Shown in pieces: positions 1 through 9,041 of a DNA stretch of 64,000 bases (within the stretch, counting starts at the first letter, position 1; every line of letters starts with the position of its first letter). Under the pieces are notes generated by a model. It did no database searches. It saw nothing but the letters and a program-made list of their open reading frames with translations, and was not told the origin of the DNA. The stretch spans positions 1,736,001-1,800,000 of the forward strand of contig NZ_CP066784.1 of the NCBI RefSeq assembly GCF_028751195.1, written 5' to 3'. Source of the DNA: Alicyclobacillus sp. ALC3. GTDB taxonomy: Bacteria > Bacillota > Bacilli > Alicyclobacillales > Alicyclobacillaceae. The translations under genes were made by a program, and so were the position numbers.

Positions 1-1663
1 TGTCAATGGTGCGGACAATCGGCTCAAGCACGTCGCTGTATGCCGTTTCCGGGTAACGGCGCAGGCGGCGCATCACGTCGTACCAGGTCTCGTCCGCCAC
101 TTGGGTCACACGAAGGTTTTGCCGCCAGCGCAGCAAGTCGTCCTCCTGCGCGGTCAACACGGCGTCAAAGTTCTGCTCCGCTTGCTGCAAGGCCTGTTCA
201 CGACTGTCCCGGTAGGCGCGCGCGCTGCTCATTTGCGCCTCCGCACTCGCCTTGCGCTCAGCGAGCACGCGCACTTGCGCAGCCTGACGCTCCGCTTCGC
301 GCAATCGCCCCCGATAGGACTCAGCGTCCCGTTCGAGCGCGGCCCAGTTCTCGTCATTCCACCCGCCCAGGTTTTTGCCTTCGGGCGCACCCGCAGCCGC
401 TGTCCAGGCCGACTCGTACACAGCGTGATCAGAAAACTCCATCTCCGTCGCGAAGGCTGTCAGCTCTTCGCGCTGGTGCTCGGCGCGCAGACCGAGGCCG
501 GTCAACTCCGCCTTGAGCTTGTCCTGCCGATCTCGCTTATTCACCGCTTCCGCCTCAGCCAAACGAGCGTGGCGCTCGGCTTCGGCCGCGCGCTGTTCGT
601 ACGCGTGCAGGAGTTCTACCGCGTCCTCCAACTGCTTCTGCTTTTCCATGCCTTCCGACTGCTCGAGCGCCGCGATCTCGGCCGTAGCGAGCTGCTCCTG
701 CTCTGTCGCTTGTGCCAGGTCCGCTTGCAGGGCCGTGAGTCGATCGACTGCCGCAGTGTGGCGGCGCGCTGATTCGTCAGCCTCGCTCTGCGCTGCGGCC
801 CGTTTTTCTTCGGAGCCGACCGCGTCCGCTGCCAGCCGATACAGTCGGTGCTGGTTGTAGTCCGCGTACCTTCCCGCCAGACTTTCCGCCTCCGCTCGGT
901 GAACGCGTAGTTCTTCGAGGCGACTCGAAATCTCGTCGAGGTCCCCGAGCACATCGGACAGCGGCCGCAGCTCATCCTCACCGAGCGGCGGCAGGGCAGC
1001 GGTCAGCGTCTCGTAAATCTTTGACGGTTTGAGGTCCTTCGACAATTTCGGTGAGCGAAGTTGCAAGAGGAGATTGAGCAGTTCGCGATAGGCTTCCGCA
1101 TCGTCAAAACCAAACAGTTGCTGGTTCACAAGACGGCTGTACTCGCCTTGCTCGCGCACGACTTTGCCGCCGTCAGCGATGACGGCTTCGAGTGCAGGGC
1201 GGTCGAGCGGAACTTTCTGCCCGCTCGCCACAAACTCTCGCTCGTCGTAGAGCAACAGGTCCTTGCCGACCTGCCGTCCATCCGTCACCGCAAAGCCCCA
1301 GAATCCAACGGTTGAGCGGCCGCGGACCGCATGCAGACCAATGCCGACCGTCAAGCGCTTGGCCGTCTGCGGCTGCACAAACTCGAGGTACAAATAGCCA
1401 ATGCGGTCGTGGTAGTCTTCACCGGAATCGCCGAGCAGGTAGTACTCGACCTTCCGGTCGCGCGAGCCAAACGGGTCGAGGCGGCTAGGCCGCTTGTCTC
1501 CGTCGAGCACGAGCGGCAGGAAACTCTGCATCGACACCGACTTGCCCGACCCGTTCGGACCGCGGAAAATGAGTCGGCCGTCAGAGAGCTCGAACTCGAC
1601 GTCCTCGTAGTACCAGAAGTTGAAAATGCCTGCACGATTCATCCGCCACCGCTGCGTGTTCAC
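1..1663 (-). CDS. jetC: JetC, SMC-like ATPase of a type I Wadjet system (3' part outside window)
   Basis: Partial: the reading frame runs off the left edge after 554 codons. A GTG start at 1663 overlaps the jetB stop by four bases (GTGA), which implies translational coupling; the N-terminus reads VNTQRWRMNRAGIFNFWYY. A Walker A motif (GPNGSGKS) lies at residues 35-42, followed by a conserved basic segment and then, from about residue 240, a long Glu/Ala/Arg-rich coiled coil. This is the layout of a MukB/SMC-like motor head and arm (TIGR02680 family). In Wadjet, JetC works with JetA (kleisin-like), JetB (KITE-like) and the nuclease JetD to recognise and cut small circular DNA. The rest of JetC and any jetD would lie left of base 1 and cannot be checked here. 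Confidence 0.9.
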   Translation of the reverse strand, partial: MNTQRWRMNRAGIFNFWYYEDVEFELSDGRLIFRGPNGSGKSVSMQSFLPLVLDGDKRPSRLDPFGSRDRKVEYYLLGDSGEDYHDRIGYLYLEFVQPQTAKRLTVGIGLHAVRGRSTVGFWGFAVTDGRQVGKDLLLYDEREFVASGQKVPLDRPALEAVIADGGKVVREQGEYSRLVNQQLFGFDDAEAYRELLNLLLQLRSPKLSKDLKPSKIYETLTAALPPLGEDELRPLSDVLGDLDEISSRLEELRVHRAEAESLAGRYADYNQHRLYRLAADAVGSEEKRAAAQSEADESARRHTAAVDRLTALQADLAQATEQEQLATAEIAALEQSEGMEKQKQLEDAVELLHAYEQRAAEAERHARLAEAEAVNKRDRQDKLKAELTGLGLRAEHQREELTAFATEMEFSDHAVYESAWTAAAGAPEGKNLGGWNDENWAALERDAESYRGRLREAERQAAQVRVLAERKASAEAQMSSARAYRDSREQALQQAEQNFDAVLTAQEDDLLRWRQNLRVTQVADETWYDVMRRLRRYPETAYSDVLEPIVRTID

Positions 1664-2910
1664 TCCACGTCCCTCGCTTCCACATCGTAGTACCCGTGCC
1701 ACCGGACGATCCCGGGGTAGAGGATGACACCGGACTCGCTTCGGACACCCATATTCCACGTTTCGAGCTGCTCAGCCACCTGGAATGCCAGTTCCGCACT
1801 GGTCAGCTCGCGGAACTCCTTGGTCCACAGATCACCTGACCGAGCGCGAAGTGTCACAAGCAGCCCTTCGAACTCGCTTTGCGTCAGCACGACACAGCCG
1901 TTCTCGTCGCGCTCGAACTTGTCTGGCGCCTCGCCGACAACGCCCCGTAACTCGGCGCCAAGCAGCATCATGAGGTCTGACATCGCAGCCTGGCTCGGGA
2001 ACAAGTCCATCGGACCCGTCAATTCCGGCCACGTGAACACCAACCCTTCGCGGTAGCGGTGACCGACGAGGCCAGTCCACTGCTCGAGTCTGTCAATGAG
2101 GGATGCGCGCTGCGTCTGAACATAGCGGCGCGACGCCTCGTCCCACTGCCAGTCGTACACCACTGCTTCCTGGAGGAGCCGGCGTAGGACGCGGTGGCGT
2201 CGGGATCGAAGTGCGGCAGTGTCTGATGCGACAGCATCAACCCCTTCGCGCGTCTCTTCACGAAGCGTCGTCTCCAGCCCGTACAACTCCTCCATCCGCT
2301 CATAACTTGTGAGGTCTTTCGGGAACCGGCGCAACACGTAGCGGGCCAGCGGCGACGCTTCGTAGAGCACGTCGTGTCCCTCTGCGCTCCGAGCCCAGTC
2401 CGACTCGTCACCCTCGACCGCTGCAATCACCTCGAGGTCACGTAGCTTCTTGAGCGCCCGCGACATCGCGAGACGGTGGTCGTACACCGTCCAGTCAATC
2501 TCGACAGCAACAGCGAGCAGGTGGTCGCGAATGGCCTCGACCATCTCCGTCAGCAAGAACTGCTCGCCGTCACCGAGTCCTTCAAGGTACCACAGTCCAT
2601 AGGTGAAAAGCGCATAGTCACGGCCGTCGCGCAGACCATCGACGCGCATCCACGGCTGCCACACGACTGGCGTCTTCTCGAGTTTCACAAACTTGCGGGT
2701 CAGAATCAGCGACCAGCCTGTCTGCTCGTGGAACCAATCACGCAGATCACGGTAGTGATCCCTTGCCTTGCTGTACAGCCCGGGTTGGCGGCTATAGCTG
2801 ATGAACGGTTGGTTGAGCAGCGCCTGCACGACTTCGACACGGTCTTCCTGCCACGTCTGTTCGGGTTTGCGCGGGCGCATGGCGCGCATCACTCTGGCCT
2901 GTTTCGTCAC
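1660..2910 (-). CDS. jetB: JetB, Wadjet accessory subunit (TIGR02678 family)
   Basis: A 416-residue soluble protein between jetA and jetC. Its ATG overlaps the jetA stop (ATGA) and its own stop overlaps the jetC GTG, so the three genes form a tight operon. The N-terminal half contains YRDLRDWFHEQTGWSL and a KLEKTPV segment at about residues 52-80, which match my recollection of the TIGR02678 family. In Wadjet this subunit is the KITE-like winged-helix partner that bridges the kleisin and the SMC heads. Length is normal for the family and no frameshift is seen. The assignment rests on family motifs plus gene order; no database search was possible. Confidence 0.88.
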   Translation of the reverse strand: MTKQARVMRAMRPRKPEQTWQEDRVEVVQALLNQPFISYSRQPGLYSKARDHYRDLRDWFHEQTGWSLILTRKFVKLEKTPVVWQPWMRVDGLRDGRDYALFTYGLWYLEGLGDGEQFLLTEMVEAIRDHLLAVAVEIDWTVYDHRLAMSRALKKLRDLEVIAAVEGDESDWARSAEGHDVLYEASPLARYVLRRFPKDLTSYERMEELYGLETTLREETREGVDAVASDTAALRSRRHRVLRRLLQEAVVYDWQWDEASRRYVQTQRASLIDRLEQWTGLVGHRYREGLVFTWPELTGPMDLFPSQAAMSDLMMLLGAELRGVVGEAPDKFERDENGCVVLTQSEFEGLLVTLRARSGDLWTKEFRELTSAELAFQVAEQLETWNMGVRSESGVILYPGIVRWHGYYDVEARDVE

Positions 2911-4475
2911 GACGACCTCACCGCCTTCACCTGCATCCGGAAGTCTGGCAATTCGAGGTCGCCGTCCGAGAAGTGCAGCGTGGCGCGGGCGTCTGTCGCC
3001 GGCGGCTTCAGCTCAACTTCCAGGCCATCCGGCGTGCGCGACTTGCGCGATTGGGTCGACAGGCAGCGGCTGAGCCACGAGAGCAGCAGCGGTCGCTGCT
3101 CGGCAGGCAGCACAGGAAGTTCGCTCATGGCAAACGACCCGAGCGCGAGCCAATCTTCAATCAGCTGTGCCTCGCGTGCCTTTTCGGCGAGAATCACCGC
3201 TGCAGCCGCCTCCTGCTGCGCCTTCGTACTCTTGACAGACTGCGTCTCCGAACGGCGAGTGCGGGCGCGCGAACGGGATCGCAAAGTTCGATAGATGGGC
3301 TCTTCGTCCCACAGGCTGAGGTCCGCTGAGTCTGACGATGCCTCTCCATCGCCCTGCAAATGCTTGGTACCATACAAGCCAAAGGTCAGGGCGCCGAGTT
3401 CGTGCGCCTGGTCGGCGTCACCCTCGTCGTGCAAACGGAAGAACCACTGACCGAGCACATCGAGTTCCCGCTTGCGGCTGACACCGACGCGGAACTTCTC
3501 TTGGATCGCGAGCGCATAGCGGACGATGCGCGAGATTGCGTCCTTCGTTGCGCGCTCGAGTTGCTGGACGTCACTGATGTCGCGATCGGTTCCAACGAAC
3601 CACTGGCCGATGACCGCCCACTCGGTTTCGTGGCGGGCCCGACGCTCCTCGACCGGGACTGGACTATCGAGCACGGGCAGCCTCGCCTCATCATTCACCA
3701 CGGCATCCAGAAACGCGGACCAAGTCTCGTTTGCCGTGTCGCGAAACAGCCCTTCGAGCTGACTCCCGTACCGCTGCAGCCCGAGCACAAAGTTGCGCAA
3801 ACGGTCCGACAAGAGGTCTTTGAATTCGAGAAACTTCTCGGTCAACATCAACTCTTCCGCCTGCGCGGCGCTTAGACTCGCCAGGTAATCGGAAGAACTC
3901 TCGTGTAGTTGGCGGAACGCATCTTGGATGTCATGCCAGAGGTTGAGCGCTTCGTCCGGCGCAAACTGACCTGCGGCGTCCCGCGCCCGAAGCACGAAAG
4001 CTGCCAGTTTCTCCATCTGTCGCGGTTCCAGCGACCCGCCGTAACCGGTGATGTTCTCGAGGCTCTGAAGCATCCGCTCAATCTCGACCGCATACGGTGT
4101 CATCTGATAGCGGAAGCGGCGTTTCAGGTACTCCTCAATCGACATCGCCCGCCCGCCATCGTGCGCGGCGGTGAGATTCTTCCACTCCCGCAATTGCTCC
4201 AAGTCACTCTGACACTGCTCTTCGGTGTAATCACCAAGCAGCCCCATCGCCATGACCTGCTCGTAGACGTCCTGCGGCCGCAGCCAGTACTTAAGACGCT
4301 GGTGATTCTCGTAGAAAGTCCGCATGATGAGGCGATAGCGCGCCACGTTTTCCGCGTTGACGTACTTCAGCTCGGGAACGGGCTTGACCCACAGCGCCTT
4401 CGACTCGTTTCGATTCAACGCGCTCATCCTCTGCAAAACAATGTTGTCCCAAGTATAATCGACAGACTTCGCCAC
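2907..4475 (-). CDS. jetA: JetA, kleisin-like Wadjet subunit (TIGR02677 family)
   Basis: First gene of the jet operon. The chosen start is a GTG at 4475 preceded by GGACGAGGG at about 7-nt spacing; an ATG at 4427 is also possible and fits family N-termini better, but its AGAGG directly abuts the codon. The N-terminal region contains NVARYRLIMRTFYE, DYTEEQCQSDLEQL, EWKNLT and RFRYQMTPYAVEIERM, which fit the TIGR02677 family. The middle is helical and charged. In Wadjet JetA is the kleisin-like linker of the SMC dimer. The frame runs on upstream to a TTG at 4571 without ribosome-site support. An unusual palindrome array begins 127 bp upstream. Confidence 0.88.
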   Translation of the reverse strand: MAKSVDYTWDNIVLQRMSALNRNESKALWVKPVPELKYVNAENVARYRLIMRTFYENHQRLKYWLRPQDVYEQVMAMGLLGDYTEEQCQSDLEQLREWKNLTAAHDGGRAMSIEEYLKRRFRYQMTPYAVEIERMLQSLENITGYGGSLEPRQMEKLAAFVLRARDAAGQFAPDEALNLWHDIQDAFRQLHESSSDYLASLSAAQAEELMLTEKFLEFKDLLSDRLRNFVLGLQRYGSQLEGLFRDTANETWSAFLDAVVNDEARLPVLDSPVPVEERRARHETEWAVIGQWFVGTDRDISDVQQLERATKDAISRIVRYALAIQEKFRVGVSRKRELDVLGQWFFRLHDEGDADQAHELGALTFGLYGTKHLQGDGEASSDSADLSLWDEEPIYRTLRSRSRARTRRSETQSVKSTKAQQEAAAAVILAEKAREAQLIEDWLALGSFAMSELPVLPAEQRPLLLSWLSRCLSTQSRKSRTPDGLEVELKPPATDARATLHFSDGDLELPDFRMQVKAVRSS

Positions 4476-4601
4476 GGTCAGCCCTCGTCCTTCGATTAGT
4501 AGACACCAAGTTTTACAAAATGATAGGGGCGTCAAAGTCGATGCCGAGCTGACACCACTGCCTCCTATCAATATTGGCTGAATCGGCGAGACTTATAAGA
4601 A

Positions 4602-5332
4602 GCGCCACTTTGGCGCTACCCGACACCGGGCGTGGCCTGGCCTGGCGACTTTGCGCCATTTTGGCGCTACCTGCCTGCGGAACACCCACGCATTGCGCCA
4701 TTTTGGCGCTATCCGACACCCGAACACCCACGCATTGCGCCATTTTGGCGCTATCGGACACCGGAACACCCTCGCATTGCGCCATTTTGGCGCTATCCGT
4801 TGCCATTGCGCCATTTTGGCGCTATCCGACACCGGATCACCCACGCATTGCGCCAATATGGCGCTATCCGTTGCTATTGCGCCATATTGGCGCTATCCGA
4901 CACCGGATCACCCACGCATTGCGCCAATATGGCGCTATCCGTTGCTATTGCGCCATATTGGCGCTATCGGACACCGGAACACCCACGCATTGCGCCAAAA
5001 TGGCGCTATCCGTTGCCATTGCGCCACTTTGGCGCTATCCGCCTGCGGAACACCCACGCACTGCGCCATTTTGGCGCTATCCGTTGCCATTGCGCCACTT
5101 TGGCGCTATCCGCCTGCGGAACACCCACGCACTGCGCCATTTTGGCGCTATCCGTTGCCATTGCGCCAAATTGGCGCTATCCGACATCGGAACACCCACG
5201 CATTGCGCCATTTTGGCGCTATCCGTTGCCATAGCGCCAAATTGGCGCTATCCGACATCGGAACACCCACGCATTGCGCCATTTTGGCGCTATCCGACGC
5301 CCGAACACCCACGCATTGCGCCATATTGGCGC
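4602..5332. repeat. Array of 20 palindromes GCGCCA-N3-TGGCGC with 42/29-bp spacing
   Basis: Twenty perfect 15-bp palindromes, all with GCGCCA and TGGCGC arms. The central triplet varies (TTT, CTT, ATA, TAT, AAA, AAT). Starts are at 4602, 4653, 4695, 4737, 4779, 4808, 4850, 4879, 4921, 4950, 4992, 5021, 5063, 5092, 5134, 5163, 5205, 5234, 5276 and 5318. Successive distances are 51, 42, 42, 42, then 29 and 42 alternating seven times, and a final 42. The 42-bp spacers carry a variant of TATCCGACACCGGAACACCC; the 29-bp spacers are TATCCGTTGCCATT-like. Long open frames cross the array in several frames only because the repeat lacks stops; none looks like a gene. It fills the gap between jetA and the antiporter gene. 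Confidence 0.97.
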
Positions 5333-5394
5333 TATCGGCCACCCGTGAACCGTGGTGCCCGTCCCCCGCCTCGCGTACAGAACTACCTGACACC

Positions 5395-6870
5395 CTACGG
5401 CAGCATCTCCGGGCTGCCGACGCGTTCGTTGGCGAAGAGGGTAGTGAGTTTGGCAATCTGTTCGCGATCCGAGAGGATGAGCAGGTGGTCGTCAGGGCGA
5501 AGTGTCGTGGCGCCGCGCGGGACAATGACGCGTTCACCGCGGATCACGGCGTAGCACAGCGTGTTTGGCGGAAACGGGATGTCGACCATTTTGTGGCGCA
5601 CGAAACGGGAAGCCTCTGTAATCTCGACAGGCAAAATACAGGCACTCTCCCTCGCAATCGCGACGAGCTCGAGAAGGTTTTCAGACGGCGATGGGTCGGT
5701 CAAGTCGAGCTTGTCGGCGAACCACCCGACCGTTAGACCCTGAGCGAGGGTCGACGCGATCACGACGAAGAACACGGCCCCGAGCAGTGTGTACGGCGTA
5801 TTAATTGGCGCAAGCAACGCAGTTAAGGCAAGCACGATGGGCACCGCTCCGCGCAGCCCGGCCCACGATAGGAAGTGCTTCTCTTTCCACGTGAACCCTG
5901 TGCCAATCGTCGACAGCCACACTGCAGCGGGTCTGGCGATAAACAGTGCACCGACGGCGAGACCGATGCCAGGCAGGACAATCGGTGGGAGCAGGTGCAG
6001 AGAAATCTGCAAGCCGAGCACGACGAACATGAGAATCTGCATCGTCCACGCGAGGCCTTCGTGAAAGCGAAGAATACTGTGGCGGTGTTCAAGTCGTCGA
6101 TTGCCGATCACGACGGACGCGACATAGACTGCCAAAAAGCCGCTGCCCTGCAGCGCAGCGGCGACGGCAAACGCGAGAAACGCGAACGCGAGCGACATCG
6201 TCGGGTACAGCCCGCCTGTGTCGAGTTTGATGTTCTGGTTTGTCCAGGATGCCACGTAGCCAACAGCGACGCCGACGACAAGGCCGACTCCCATCTGCAG
6301 CGCGAACGTGCCGACCATGTGAAGGGCGACATGCCCCGGTGACCCGATTCCGTGCGCGGCCCACCCGATGAGGGTCAACGTCAGGAAGAACGTCATCGGA
6401 TCGTTCGTACCCGACTCCACTTCGAGCACGTCGACCAGATTCCGCTGCAGCGATTTGCCGCCGAGCATGCTGAACACCGCAGCAGCGTCGGTTGAGCTGA
6501 CTGCGACGCCGAACAGGGCGGCCGTGTAAAACGGGATCTGCAACAGCCAGTAGGCGAGCGCAGTCATCACTGCGGAACTGATGAGCACGCCGAGAGTCGC
6601 GAGCGAGATGGAGGGCACAAGCGCCCGCCGGATGCGCGCGAACGACGTATGCAACCCGCCTTCAAAAAGAATGAGAATGAGGGCGACGTAGCCGATGTCT
6701 TCAGCGAGTTTGTGTGAGACGTGCGGGGCGAGGTCCCACACGTTCGGTCCAAGGAGCAGACCGATGCCTACGAAACCGACCAAAACGGGAAAACCGAGTC
6801 GACTGCCGACACGGGCCGACCACACGCCGCCGATCAGCACAACGGCCAGCAAAAACAGCAGCAGAACCAC
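5395..6870 (-). CDS. Potassium/proton antiporter, CPA1 NhaP2/CvrA type
   Basis: About 491 residues. The start is a GTG at 6870 with GGAGAGG seven bases upstream; the open frame extends further upstream without a ribosome site. The first 380 residues are a dozen or so hydrophobic helices, including the family segments LILILFEGGLHT, VSSTDAAAVFSML and EVESGTNDPM (the conserved acidic ion-binding site). The C-terminal ~110 residues are soluble and resemble a TrkA-C regulatory domain (VRHKMVDIPFP, LLILSDREQI). The expected role is cation efflux in exchange for protons, with the cytoplasmic tail sensing ligand. A monovalent K+ preference is inferred from the TrkA-C tail. The gene has a leader of more than 300 bp and stands alone. 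Confidence 0.85.
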   Translation of the reverse strand: MVLLLFLLAVVLIGGVWSARVGSRLGFPVLVGFVGIGLLLGPNVWDLAPHVSHKLAEDIGYVALILILFEGGLHTSFARIRRALVPSISLATLGVLISSAVMTALAYWLLQIPFYTAALFGVAVSSTDAAAVFSMLGGKSLQRNLVDVLEVESGTNDPMTFFLTLTLIGWAAHGIGSPGHVALHMVGTFALQMGVGLVVGVAVGYVASWTNQNIKLDTGGLYPTMSLAFAFLAFAVAAALQGSGFLAVYVASVVIGNRRLEHRHSILRFHEGLAWTMQILMFVVLGLQISLHLLPPIVLPGIGLAVGALFIARPAAVWLSTIGTGFTWKEKHFLSWAGLRGAVPIVLALTALLAPINTPYTLLGAVFFVVIASTLAQGLTVGWFADKLDLTDPSPSENLLELVAIARESACILPVEITEASRFVRHKMVDIPFPPNTLCYAVIRGERVIVPRGATTLRPDDHLLILSDREQIAKLTTLFANERVGSPEMLP

Positions 6871-7389
6871 CCGGTATCCTCTCCTCTGTATGACAATATG
6901 GACCGACGAGTTCGGAATCACGGAGTCCCGCTTGTGGAGTATCCCCAATCACGAGGGAATGTTGTTAATCGCGGTGTACACGAGCACGGTATTCGCTTCA
7001 ACGGGTGTCGAGGCTACCATCCTACAATGAGGATCACGGCCGTCATCGCTACAAAGATTTGTGGGTAACGATGTGGTCTTTCACTCGCCGCCGAAACCGA
7101 TAGATGAGTCGACGATGAGGAAAGATGGAATCCCCCCAATCACTCGACGCGTCCGGTCCAGGAAATTTTCTCCCTTCATCATAACAAAACTCGTGGACCG
7201 CGCGACCGATACCCATTAGGCAGGTGGCTCTCAAGGCTCGTCCTCATCACGTCAACCGACGTGATGTCACCAAAATGGGACTGCATTGAACAGGCATGAC
7301 ACCCGCCAAAACAGCCCCACTGTATCGTCTATTTCACCAGTTGCCACTTGCGACGTTGATGACATTGCAGTCAAATGTCGAATCGCTAC
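6871..7389. other. Leader/intergenic region upstream of the antiporter
   Basis: No convincing gene. On the minus strand an extended -10 (TGTTATGAT, about 7172-7180) lies about 300 bp before the antiporter start, so a long untranslated leader is possible. Two related segments, CGAGTGATTGGGG and CTCGTGATTGGGG, occur about 190 bp apart (near 7134-7146 and 6943-6955). I could not match the leader to a known riboswitch, including the c-di-AMP (ydaO) class that often controls potassium transporters. Confidence 0.4.
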
Positions 7390-7944
7390 CTAACGCCGCA
7401 TCGCCGTCCCAGTCCCAGTCCCAGTCCCCTTCGGAAAGACCACATCGTCACTGACCATGTTGTGAACGTACTGGCGCAACTTCGGGATGACCCAGTAGTC
7501 GGCACCGTAACGTCCTGCGTTGTAGCCTGCCACAATGATGAAGATGCCAAGGAGGATGTCCAGCGGGTTTTGCGATATGGTGCCGCTGAACAAATACATG
7601 AAGTTCATCAACATTCCGAAGAACATCGCAGCCGTCGTCAACGTGCCGGTGATGAGGCCGATGCCAACCAGTAGTTCTCCCCACGACACCAAAACATTGA
7701 TCACAGCGACATTCGGGATTGCGAAACCGTTTAAGAAGTGCACAAACCACGGGTACTGAACAGTCTTGGCTGACGACAAGACCGGGTTTGCCACGGCCCC
7801 CTTCAAGAAACCAAGCGCCGTAAACCCAGTCGGCCCCGTGACTTTTTCCCAACCTGCGTGAAGGAACTGCCACCCGACGAAAATGCGAGCAATGGCCAAA
7901 ATGCCAGCCGACCAGTCGTTGCGGCGCAGCCATGTAGTAAACAC
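7390..7944 (-). CDS. DoxX family membrane protein
   Basis: 184 residues, ATG start with GAGGGGG about 6 nt upstream. Four hydrophobic helices (about residues 14-30, 85-105, 108-125 and 130-150) and the motif ARIFVGWQFLHAGWEK place it in the DoxX/DoxD family of small quinone-linked membrane proteins. DoxX-type proteins are associated with thiosulfate:quinone oxidoreductase or with redox and sulfur stress membrane complexes; the substrate here is unknown. The last residues, KGTGTGTGTAMRR, are encoded by a GTCCCA hexanucleotide tract at 7406-7429, so the C-terminus is a repeat-derived tail and may vary in length between strains. The gene stands alone between the antiporter and sdhB. Confidence 0.8.
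   Translation of the reverse strand: MFTTWLRRNDWSAGILAIARIFVGWQFLHAGWEKVTGPTGFTALGFLKGAVANPVLSSAKTVQYPWFVHFLNGFAIPNVAVINVLVSWGELLVGIGLITGTLTTAAMFFGMLMNFMYLFSGTISQNPLDILLGIFIIVAGYNAGRYGADYWVIPKLRQYVHNMVSDDVVFPKGTGTGTGTAMRR
7406..7429. repeat. Hexanucleotide tract (GTCCCA)3 GTCCCC inside the DoxX gene
   Basis: Four in-frame 6-bp units at the 3' end of the DoxX gene, coding Gly-Thr dipeptides on the minus strand. The minus strand shows at least four runs of three G, a G-quadruplex-compatible pattern. Unit number could vary by slippage without shifting the frame. Confidence 0.9.
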
Positions 7945-8216
7945 ATCGTCGTCCCCCTCAACTCGTCGCCGGAGTGGGGCACTGTCGGTCGTCTATCCCT
8001 GCAACCGATGCGCTGAACTCCACTCCTTGCTACGTCTGTATTTTGCCCCATCTGGTGAGGGGCCGGCAGGACATATCGGACCAATTTGCGAGTGCAGAGC
8101 CTACCCATGTCAAGTAGTCCGCGACGCATTGGGTGATAGTCTAAACTAGTAGGGGTTTCTGAGCATAAAAGCACAAATTCACGCGTGACTGATACGAAAT
8201 GTCAAGGCCGCGCGAC
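7945..8216. other. Intergenic region between the DoxX gene and the sdh terminator
   Basis: About 270 bp with no open frame that looks like a gene. It should hold the DoxX promoter (minus strand), but I see no confident -35/-10 pair. Confidence 0.4.
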
Positions 8217-8260
8217 AAAAAAACAGCCATCCCACCAGGCGACCTACCTGTTGGGATGGC
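8217..8260 (-). terminator. Rho-independent terminator of the sdhCAB operon
   Basis: On the minus strand, GCCATCCCA and TGGGATGGC form a perfect 9-bp stem around a loop that can pair further, followed by a run of seven T. It lies 25 bp after the sdhB stop. Confidence 0.9.
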
Positions 8261-8284
8261 CTAGCCGAATATTCGGGTCGGCTT

Positions 8285-9034
8285 TTAGACCGAGTGCATC
8301 TTCCAACCAACCGCCGCCATCTTGCGTCGTACATAGGCAAGTTGTCCGCGCAGCGGCACACCGACAGGGCAGTTGTCGTCGCAAGCCATGAGGCCAATGC
8401 AGCCGAACACGCCGTCTTCCGTGCCCACCACTTCGAAGTACTCCTGTTCCGAGCGCTGGTCGCGCGGGTCGACCATGAAGCGGGCCACCCGGTTGATCCC
8501 GGCCGCCCCGATGAAATTTGGCTTCAGGTTCGCCGTCGCGCAACCGCCGATGCAGCACCCGCACTCGATGCAACGCTCTGCCTCGTAAATCCGAAGCGCC
8601 GTCTCGTTGTCCATTCGCTCTTCTTCCACGGTCGGGTCGAACGGAGCGTCGTTGTGCACCCACGCCTCGGTGCGGATAGACATGTCGCGAAACCATGTGC
8701 CCGTGTCGACCGACAGGTCGCCGAGCAGTTTGAACGCTGGCAGCGGCAGGAGCGTCGTCACTTCCGGCAGGTCCTTGGTCAGAGTCCGGCAGGCCAGTGT
8801 CGGGCGGCCGTTGACGAGCATGCCGCATGATCCGCAAATCGAGGCTCGGCAGACAAAGTCAAACCGGAGTGAGGGGTCCTGCTCTTCGCGGATCTTGTTC
8901 AGAACCACGAACAGCGTCATGCCCGGTTCTTCATTCAACGTAAAGTCTTGCAAGTGCGGTCTAATATCCGGCGTATCCGGGTTGTACCGCATGATTCGAA
9001 ATGTCAGTGTTCGCTGTGCCATCTGCGTACCCAC
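8285..9034 (-). CDS. sdhB: Succinate dehydrogenase/fumarate reductase iron-sulfur subunit
   Basis: About 249 residues from a GTG at 9034; an ATG four codons in (9022) is an alternative, and both share the same GGAGAAGG region. The cysteines for three clusters are visible: C62, C67, C70 and C82 for [2Fe-2S]; C155, C158, C161 with C222 for [4Fe-4S]; and C165, C212, C218 for [3Fe-4S]. It passes electrons from the SdhA flavin to the SdhC haems and quinone at the membrane. It is the last gene of the operon, 7 bp after sdhA. Complete, with no missing ligand. The bacillar sdhB name is used, but the enzyme could work in either direction. Confidence 0.93.
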   Translation of the reverse strand: MGTQMAQRTLTFRIMRYNPDTPDIRPHLQDFTLNEEPGMTLFVVLNKIREEQDPSLRFDFVCRASICGSCGMLVNGRPTLACRTLTKDLPEVTTLLPLPAFKLLGDLSVDTGTWFRDMSIRTEAWVHNDAPFDPTVEEERMDNETALRIYEAERCIECGCCIGGCATANLKPNFIGAAGINRVARFMVDPRDQRSEQEYFEVVGTEDGVFGCIGLMACDDNCPVGVPLRGQLAYVRRKMAAVGWKMHSV

Positions 9035-9041
9035 CCTTCTC

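Noticed and set aside
4602..5332. CRISPR array.
   Set aside because: The units are palindromes separated by near-identical spacers, with no unique spacers and no cas genes nearby.
4574..5736. Long open frames (up to ~360 codons) across the first palindrome array, with repeated RYP/HFGAI-type peptides.
   Set aside because: Several frames are open at once because the repeat has no stops; no ribosome site, composition or domain supports a protein.
7068..7450. A 15-bp inverted match (AAAGACCACATCGT region) between 7068-7085 and 7433-7449.
   Set aside because: A match of this size is expected a few times by chance in 64 kb, and it has no other support.
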